Assembly (NCBI GenBank): GCA_049306095.1
Contig: JBAQPU010000059.1
Coordinates: forward strand, 47,379 to 111,378
Length of the DNA: 64,000 bases
Source of the DNA: UBA2336 sp049306095
GTDB lineage: Bacteria; Bacteroidota; Bacteroidia; Cytophagales; Cyclobacteriaceae
Reading direction: 5' to 3'
Under the pieces are notes generated by a model. That model did not search any database, was not told the origin of the DNA, and saw nothing but the letters and a program-made list of their open reading frames with translations. Below, in pieces: positions 58,989 to 64,000 of the stretch. The position numbers and the translations under genes are program-made. Within the stretch, counting starts at the first letter, position 1; each line of letters opens with the position of its first letter.

Positions 58989-59375
58989 ATGCGTAAAAAT
59001 TTTTCGAGTGGAGCCCGATGGGAAGATATAGTCGGTTACTCACGGGCGGTACAGGTTGGCAATCAACTGGAGGTTACCGGTACCGTGGCGGTTGATGAAA
59101 CGGGTGCTGTGGTTGGTCCACAAGATTTTTTCAGGCAAACCGAGTATGCCATTCAAAAGATTGAAAAAGTTTTGAAGCAAGCAGGATTTTCAATGGAGGA
59201 TGTTGTCCGGACAAGGATTTTTGTAACCGATATTTCGCACTGGGAAGAGGTGGGAAAAGCCCATCACAGGTTTTTTGGTACAATCAAGCCGGCCACCACC
59301 ATGGTGGAAGTGAAAGCCCTGATTGCCCCAGAATACCTGGTAGAAATTGAAGTAACTGCCATAAAAGCTTCATAA
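58989..59375 (+). CDS. RidA/YjgF-type enamine deaminase family protein
   Basis: A 128-residue RidA-fold protein: GYSRAVQVGNQLEVTGTVAVDETG, QTEYAIQKIEKVLKQAG, VVRTRIFVTDISHWEEV and FGTIKPATTMVEVKALIAPEYLVEIEVTA. The Arg in VRTRIFV and Glu in VEIE match the conserved region. RidA hydrolyses reactive enamine intermediates. Divergent from the MoeB-like gene. Confidence 0.9.
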   Translation: MRKNFSSGARWEDIVGYSRAVQVGNQLEVTGTVAVDETGAVVGPQDFFRQTEYAIQKIEKVLKQAGFSMEDVVRTRIFVTDISHWEEVGKAHHRFFGTIKPATTMVEVKALIAPEYLVEIEVTAIKAS

Positions 59376-59443
59376 ATTTAGTTGGATAAGAAGAGTTAAA
59401 TGCTGGCTCCAAAATTGCCTTGATCGATACAAACCTCTGCCTT

Positions 59444-60208
59444 ATGAAACCGGTCTGTGTCCTCCTTTTAGTAGCCTGCTGTTCTCTGCAGGCTTTCTCG
59501 CAGGTTGATGAAATCAAGCGCGCATCTTCCGAGAACTCCAGTGGTAAATCGGGACGGGAAAGTAGTTCGGGTTCGGACTTTAGTTCTGATGATGATGGCG
59601 GAGGAGGAGGCTTTTTTATCGATTTTCTTTTTGGCGGAATTGCAGAATGGCAATCGTTTAAGCTCCGCAGCGACCGGGAGCGTTACCCGGGTATGGTTTC
59701 GCTTGACCTGATGTTTCAAGGCGCTGTAAAACCATCCGGTTACTATATTCTTTGGCCTCGCATTCGTGGAAACTGGGGGATATTTTCAACTGACTTTCGC
59801 ATGAACTACCTGATTGAGGAAGACACCGAAGGATTCAAGCACATCCGCACGAACGATTGGCAAGTACTTCAGTTAAACCTGGTAACCAGTCGTTTTGTTA
59901 CGCTTCGGTTCGGAACAGGTTTTATGCAGGAGGCATTTAATACAAAAGAGATGTTCAGCGAATCGGCTATCCTGTTGGGTGTTCATGCTCCCGATCAAAC
60001 CAAATCAATCAACTTTGAGTACCGCTTCGCCCTGGATTTTGATAGCGATGTAAATCCCAGAAACGAGTTTGGAGTGTATTACCAGCATCAGGTGTTTAGC
60101 TCAGGCAACCTGCACGGTTATGTGACTGCCGGAGGTGTTTACCAAAACTATTATCATAGCATCGAGGTGTGGGGCTTCCAGGGAGGTTTTGTTTTACGAT
60201 TTTTTTAA
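59444..60208 (+). CDS. Predicted outer-membrane barrel protein
   Basis: A 254-residue exported protein (signal ending LQAFSQ). Residues 25-55 are a Ser/Asp/Gly-rich linker (GKSGRESSSGSDFSSDDDGGGGG), and residues 60-254 are beta strands ending GGFVLRFF with a terminal Phe. No family recognised. ATG at 59444. It overlaps the convergent lhgO gene by 4 bp. Confidence 0.65.
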   Translation: MKPVCVLLLVACCSLQAFSQVDEIKRASSENSSGKSGRESSSGSDFSSDDDGGGGGFFIDFLFGGIAEWQSFKLRSDRERYPGMVSLDLMFQGAVKPSGYYILWPRIRGNWGIFSTDFRMNYLIEEDTEGFKHIRTNDWQVLQLNLVTSRFVTLRFGTGFMQEAFNTKEMFSESAILLGVHAPDQTKSINFEYRFALDFDSDVNPRNEFGVYYQHQVFSSGNLHGYVTAGGVYQNYYHSIEVWGFQGGFVLRFF

Positions 60209-61401
60209 AACCGTTTGAGAGCCAACCCGGAAATTGTTTCTCCTATGGAAAGGGAAGAGGTAGCGGCAGGCGATGGAGCGTTACACACGTTAATCACTTG
60301 TTTCTCTTCCAGTATCAAGAAATCATCCACTAATCCTCCTGTTCGATCACAGGCCTGAGCGCGTACCCCTGCACCGCCCGCCTCCAGGTCATGTTCTTGT
60401 ATTTCAGGAATAAGCTTTTGAAGTGCTTTTGTAAAGGCCGCTTTTGAAAACGAACGATACATTTCACCCATTCCGGTTTTCCAGTATTTGAAAGCTACTT
60501 TTTGGAACCCGGGCCATGCTAACGATTCCGTCAACTCCGATACGTTGATGTCACTTTTTTTATACCCTTCGCGTTGGAATGCCAGCACGGCATTGGGCCC
60601 TGCTTCTACACCACCTTTCATCATCCTGGTGAAGTGAACGCCAAGAAAAGGGAAGTTCGGATCGGGCACCGGATAGATCAGGTTTTTAACCAGGTATTCT
60701 TTCTCTTTTTTTAACTTGTAATATTCGCCACGGAAAGGAATAATTTTTACGTTAACCGTAGAGGTGGTAAGCCTGGCAATCTTATCGGAATAAAGCCCCG
60801 CACAGTTGATTACCAGCTTGGCCGAATAGGTTTGCTTCTGTGTTGAAACGGTTACCCTGTCGGAAAGAACCTGGATATCAATTACCTGTTCGCCTAACAC
60901 AATTTCTCCGTCATATTTTCTAAATAGTTCGGCATACTTCTCTGCTACTTTCTTATAGTCGACAATGCCGGTTTGTGGCACGGCAATTCCTGCGATTCCG
61001 GCAACATGAGGTTCATACTCTTTAAGTTCTGTGCCTGACAGCATTTTCAGATTCGTTAAACCATTTTGCTGACCCCGTATAAAAAGATTTTGAAGCAGCG
61101 GGAGTTCTTTTTCTTCCGTGGCTACAATAATTTTTCCGCAAAGATCAAATGGCACTTCGTTTTTATTGCAGAAGTCAACAAGCTGGTTATACCCGTTGAT
61201 ACAATTGGTTGCTTTTAAACTGCCGGGTTTGTAATAGATACCCGAATGAATGACACCGCTATTATTACCTGTTTGGTGTTTGGCCAGCTCTTGTTCTTTT
61301 TCAATCAGGGTGATTTTTAGCCGTGTGTTTCGTTGCTTTAATTGTAAAGCGGTTGCCAGGCCTACAATTCCACCGCCTATGATAATGATGTCTGTACTCA
61401 A
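60205..61401 (-). CDS. lhgO: L-2-hydroxyglutarate oxidase
   Basis: A 398-residue FAD-dependent DAO-fold enzyme: IIIIGGGIVGLATALQL at the N-terminus, QTGNNSGVIHSGIYYKPGSLKA near residue 42, and GEMYRSFSKAAFTKAL and AGGAGVRAQA near the end. It oxidises L-2-hydroxyglutarate to 2-oxoglutarate with membrane electron acceptors. The start is TTG at 61401, with an in-frame stop 6 bp upstream. Confidence 0.9.
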   Translation of the reverse strand: MSTDIIIIGGGIVGLATALQLKQRNTRLKITLIEKEQELAKHQTGNNSGVIHSGIYYKPGSLKATNCINGYNQLVDFCNKNEVPFDLCGKIIVATEEKELPLLQNLFIRGQQNGLTNLKMLSGTELKEYEPHVAGIAGIAVPQTGIVDYKKVAEKYAELFRKYDGEIVLGEQVIDIQVLSDRVTVSTQKQTYSAKLVINCAGLYSDKIARLTTSTVNVKIIPFRGEYYKLKKEKEYLVKNLIYPVPDPNFPFLGVHFTRMMKGGVEAGPNAVLAFQREGYKKSDINVSELTESLAWPGFQKVAFKYWKTGMGEMYRSFSKAAFTKALQKLIPEIQEHDLEAGGAGVRAQACDRTGGLVDDFLILEEKQVINVCNAPSPAATSSLSIGETISGLALKRF

Positions 61402-61434
61402 TGGTCAATGATTAACGTTCAATATTAAAGAATT

Positions 61435-61461
61435 TTGAACTTGTAACAGGAAACTTTAACC
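61435..61461 (+). repeat. AT-rich intergenic word, copy related to 38274-38301
   Basis: TTGAACTTGTAACAGGAAAC and the following CTTTAACC match TTGAACTTAAAACATGGAAC... at 38274-38301 apart from a few substitutions and indels. It lies between the class II amidotransferase and lhgO. Confidence 0.4.
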
Positions 61462-62312
61462 TAAGCGTTAATGGGTCTGATTCTTACGTTGAGAGATCCT
61501 TCCACTACCACAAAATGGTTTTTAGGTATTTTGGTCCAGTTAGGATCACTGGAAAGTTTTTCTGAAACGACTAACACAGCCTGGTCATCATCCTGAGGGG
61601 CGGTCATTCGGGTTACACCATTTTCCACCACATAACGGGCGCCTTCTGAATGATACAAGGTAAGTGGTTCTTCATTCGGGCTATTCACATAGCGGGTGGC
61701 TACAATAAAGCGACCATTCGTTACCACCATATTAAGGTAAGCAGGTTCTGTAATCCCAGCCTCTTTCATTAAGTCGTTCAGATGCCGGTATGTGTTTTCA
61801 AAGGCATCCATCACGGCTTCCTCGTTTACTACTTTATGATGCCGGAGAAGGTAGCTAAGCAAATAAGCAAAAATATGCTCTGAGTCTGTTTGTCCTTTGA
61901 TCCAGTTATACATTTCCTCAGACAGGCCTTCCCGAAGCTTTCGTTTGATTTTAGAGAAGTTTTCTATTCCTCCGTTGTGAAGGCATAAAATTTCATTGTA
62001 CTGAAATGGGTGGCAATTAGATTCTGATACATCGCCTACACTGGCAGCCCTCACATGCGCAACCAGGCATGAAGTGCTAACTTTTGGTGACAAGTTCCTC
62101 AGGTTTCGGTTATTCCATGCCGGGTTAATGGAAACAAACGTTACCGGTTCGTGATGAATGGGTACGTAATATCCAATCCCGAAGCCATCGCCATTCAAAG
62201 GCTCTTCACGCTCCTTTGAGTCATAACTTTGGGTTATCAATGAGTTTTTAGGCTGGTATAAAAGTTTATCTATGACTATGGGGGTACCTAGATAGGCAAG
62301 CAATCGACACAT
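61461..62312 (-). CDS. Class II glutamine amidotransferase
   Basis: A 283-residue Ntn-type amidotransferase: Cys2 after the start Met (MCRLLAYLG) becomes the nucleophile, with NGDGFGIGYY, AHVRAASVGDV and HNGGIENF typical of YafJ/EgtC-like proteins. No partner synthetase domain is present. The reaction is likely hydrolysis of gamma-glutamyl amide bonds, substrate unknown. It has no ergothioneine neighbours, so EgtC is unlikely. Confidence 0.88.
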   Translation of the reverse strand: MCRLLAYLGTPIVIDKLLYQPKNSLITQSYDSKEREEPLNGDGFGIGYYVPIHHEPVTFVSINPAWNNRNLRNLSPKVSTSCLVAHVRAASVGDVSESNCHPFQYNEILCLHNGGIENFSKIKRKLREGLSEEMYNWIKGQTDSEHIFAYLLSYLLRHHKVVNEEAVMDAFENTYRHLNDLMKEAGITEPAYLNMVVTNGRFIVATRYVNSPNEEPLTLYHSEGARYVVENGVTRMTAPQDDDQAVLVVSEKLSSDPNWTKIPKNHFVVVEGSLNVRIRPINA

Positions 62313-62466
62313 AAGGCGTCAAGTTTTTAGAAATATAATGATTTTAGGAAAAGGATAGACGGCTATGCGAATACCGGTTCATTCAATTTTTGAATAAAAT
62401 ATAGTGCCAATATTGCATGGGGTATAAAATCATGGATTTCAATAACAATTGATTGGTTTATAATCC

Positions 62467-62474
62467 TATTTTTG
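62467..62474 (+). promoter_or_regulatory. Bacteroidota -7 element upstream of yfiR-like gene
   Basis: TATTTTTG matches TAnnTTTG perfectly, 35 bp before the ATG at 62510. No clear -33 TTTG at the expected distance. Confidence 0.4.
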
Positions 62475-62509
62475 CTTGTTATGGTAACGGGATGTATAAT
62501 TACCTGTTG

Positions 62510-63010
62510 ATGAAAAAGGCTTTAATTACTATATTTTTCCTTACGTTCTGGACCCTGGTAAACGGCCAAAACTACAAGCAATATCCGCTCTTCATCTACA
62601 GTTTTACCCGGTACATTCAATGGCCGGAAACTGATAATCATGGCGACTTTGAAATTCTTGTGGTGGGCGATTCTCCGTTGCTGGACGAGTTAAAGGTATT
62701 GGCACAGAATAAAAAAGTAGGTGAACGGCCGATCAAAATTGTCAAGATTAACGGTGTGGCAGAAATCAGAAAATGCAGTATGATTTTCCTGCCGAATGAA
62801 CGGTCGGGCGAGTTGCCAGAGGTGCTAAAGAGAGTAAAAGATCAATCGATATTGGTCATGACAGAGCAGGCAGGCTTAGGGATGCAGGGGAGTTGCATCA
62901 ATTTTATCACAAAAGAAGGTAAATTGGCTTTTGAACTAAATCAGTCAGCATTAATCAAGCAAAACCTGAAAGCGTCAACTGAATTAACGCGGTTAGCTAC
63001 TATTATTTAA
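62510..63010 (+). CDS. YfiR-like (DUF4154) periplasmic protein
   Basis: A 166-residue secreted protein: signal ending LVNGQ, then YKQYPLFIYSFTRYIQWPE, FEILVVGDSPLLDELKVLAQ, CSMIFLPNERSGELPEVL, and GLGMQGSCINFITKEGKLAFELN. This is the YfiR fold; in Pseudomonas YfiR restrains a diguanylate cyclase (YfiN) from the periplasm. Here the next gene, 3 bp downstream, is a membrane sensor with HAMP, so YfiR probably feeds that sensor. ATG at 62510. Confidence 0.88.
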   Translation: MKKALITIFFLTFWTLVNGQNYKQYPLFIYSFTRYIQWPETDNHGDFEILVVGDSPLLDELKVLAQNKKVGERPIKIVKINGVAEIRKCSMIFLPNERSGELPEVLKRVKDQSILVMTEQAGLGMQGSCINFITKEGKLAFELNQSALIKQNLKASTELTRLATII

Positions 63011-63013
63011 TCT

Positions 63014-64000
63014 ATGGAAAAAGAAAGAAAGAAGTTTAAGTTAAGGTTTACCATTGGTAATAAAATATTGGCAGGGTTTCTTTCCCTGATCGTGTTGTTC
63101 ATTATCAATGCTACCGTTATATTCTTTACCGGTAACAGGATTGACACAGTGGTAGCCATGTCGTCAGAGAACATCCGGCCGTCAAAAGATGCGATTAACG
63201 AGCTGATCCTTTCTGCAACCCGAATGAAAATGCTGATCACCAACTGGGTTTACCTGCGCGGAAACGATGCTGATAAGCAAGCCCTACGTGATCTTCGCAG
63301 TTTTGAATATCCTGAACTTCGCGACCGCGTGTTGAAGTTAATGCCGCAATGGGAAAGCGACAGCCAGCGGTGGCAAATGGATACGGTGTTTCTGAAGTTT
63401 GATGTTACCATGAAGTCGCAGGAAGAAATTATGACTCAACTGGTAACCTTCGATAATTACGATGACCCATCCATTACCTTCCTGGCGGCTGATGTGATCG
63501 AAAATCAGGTGATTCCGCAAACGGCTGAAATCATTAAACGCCTGAATAAGGTCGCTGCCATACAGGCACGCGTAACGGCTGAATCGGATGAGCAGCTAAC
63601 CTCTTCTTCTAAAAACCTGAGAAACGTTACGCTTATCCTTTCGGCAATTACAGTTGCTCTGGGTCTCTTCAGTGCCTTCCTGATGATCCGGTCCATTACA
63701 GTTCCTGTAAACTACTTGAAAAGTATCGTTATTAAATTAGGTAAGGGTGAGTTAGTGGAAGATAAGAACACCAAGTTTAACAACGATGAAATAGGAGAGA
63801 TGGCTACTGCCATGGATAACCTGGTGAATGGCTTAAAAGGTACAACCCTTTTTGCCGAGAATATTGGTAAAGGAAGTTATTCGACTGATTTTAAGCCGTT
63901 AAGTGAACATGATGTGTTGGGTAATGCCCTTATTAATATGCGTGATAATTTGTCGCGAGTAGCCGATGAAGACAAGAAACGTAACTGGGCAACAGAAGGA
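63014..64000 (+). CDS. HAMP-domain membrane sensor (3' truncated by the window)
   Basis: The frame is open from ATG at 63014 to the end (329 residues). It has a basic head, a membrane helix at about residues 17-37 (ILAGFLSLIVLFIINATVIF), a periplasmic helical sensor domain, a second membrane helix at about 201-221 (LILSAITVALGLFSAFLMI), and a HAMP segment (SITVPVNYLKSI...DEIGEMATAMDNL). The C-terminal part is missing from the window; histidine kinase is the most likely output. It is transcribed with the YfiR-like gene. Confidence 0.85.
   Translation, partial: MEKERKKFKLRFTIGNKILAGFLSLIVLFIINATVIFFTGNRIDTVVAMSSENIRPSKDAINELILSATRMKMLITNWVYLRGNDADKQALRDLRSFEYPELRDRVLKLMPQWESDSQRWQMDTVFLKFDVTMKSQEEIMTQLVTFDNYDDPSITFLAADVIENQVIPQTAEIIKRLNKVAAIQARVTAESDEQLTSSSKNLRNVTLILSAITVALGLFSAFLMIRSITVPVNYLKSIVIKLGKGELVEDKNTKFNNDEIGEMATAMDNLVNGLKGTTLFAENIGKGSYSTDFKPLSEHDVLGNALINMRDNLSRVADEDKKRNWATEG

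Noticed and set aside
1..64000. CRISPR arrays, tRNA/rRNA genes, prophage or IS elements
   Set aside because: No spaced direct repeats, cloverleaf-like sequence, transposase or phage genes were recognised on either strand.

Overview
The window looks like an ordinary chromosomal segment of a Bacteroidota bacterium, most likely of the order Cytophagales. The reasons are the families present (DUF5686, DUF5777 and DUF6913 proteins, SprB-type repeats, a GT92-like glycosyltransferase, ECF sigma factors paired with membrane partners, a SerB-SerA fusion), the scarcity of Shine-Dalgarno sequences, and several start-proximal TAnnTTTG elements typical of Bacteroidota promoters. No rRNA, tRNA, CRISPR array, prophage or insertion sequence was seen. 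Function calls come from recognising families by eye; no database search was run.

Layout. 1-3179: a left-truncated MFS/POT-like transporter and an OPT peptide transporter. 3258-8281: a TerB-like protein, groEL/groES, an unknown protein, dapA and a DUF6913 protein. 8286-12830: ligA, then an ECF sigma factor operon (sigma, membrane partner, Spy-like periplasmic protein, outer-membrane barrel). 12898-16908: serine biosynthesis (serC and a fused serB-serA) split by a DUF6364/PIN toxin-antitoxin pair on the opposite strand. 16992-19520: arsC and a split transketolase with a possible 32-residue membrane peptide between its halves. 19598-27132: a serine hydrolase, a peroxiredoxin with a lysine-rich tail, M23 peptidase, FAH-family hydrolase, GH13 amylase and an M48 lipoprotein. 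27147-36402: a second TerB-like protein, HAD hydrolase, DEDDh exonuclease, mpl, dnaB, GMC oxidoreductase, GT92-like transferase and a DUF1080 lipoprotein.

36455-47227: a START-like protein and a TPR protein on the minus strand, then a long plus-strand run: etfB-etfA, bifunctional nuclease, TrmH methyltransferase, SanA-like protein, DUF5686 protein, thrS, and infC-rpmI-rplT, in which infC appears to start at ATT. 47288-55940: secreted and membrane proteins, a second ECF sigma factor translationally coupled to a protein with an inner-membrane helix and a predicted outer-membrane barrel, an SprB-repeat lipoprotein/YceI/DUF5777 operon, a sodium:solute symporter, OsmC and MetZ. 56025-64000: GH20 hexosaminidase, a MoeB/ThiF-rhodanese fusion, RidA, a barrel protein, LhgO, a class II amidotransferase, and a YfiR-like protein followed by a HAMP sensor that runs off the right edge.

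No wholly new defence or metabolic system is evident. The most unusual items are the histone-H1-like tail on the peroxiredoxin, the SSB-like C-terminal tip on DnaB, the envelope-spanning sigma partner, the ATT start of infC, the toxin-antitoxin pair set into the serine locus, and short AT-rich words repeated just upstream of several start codons.
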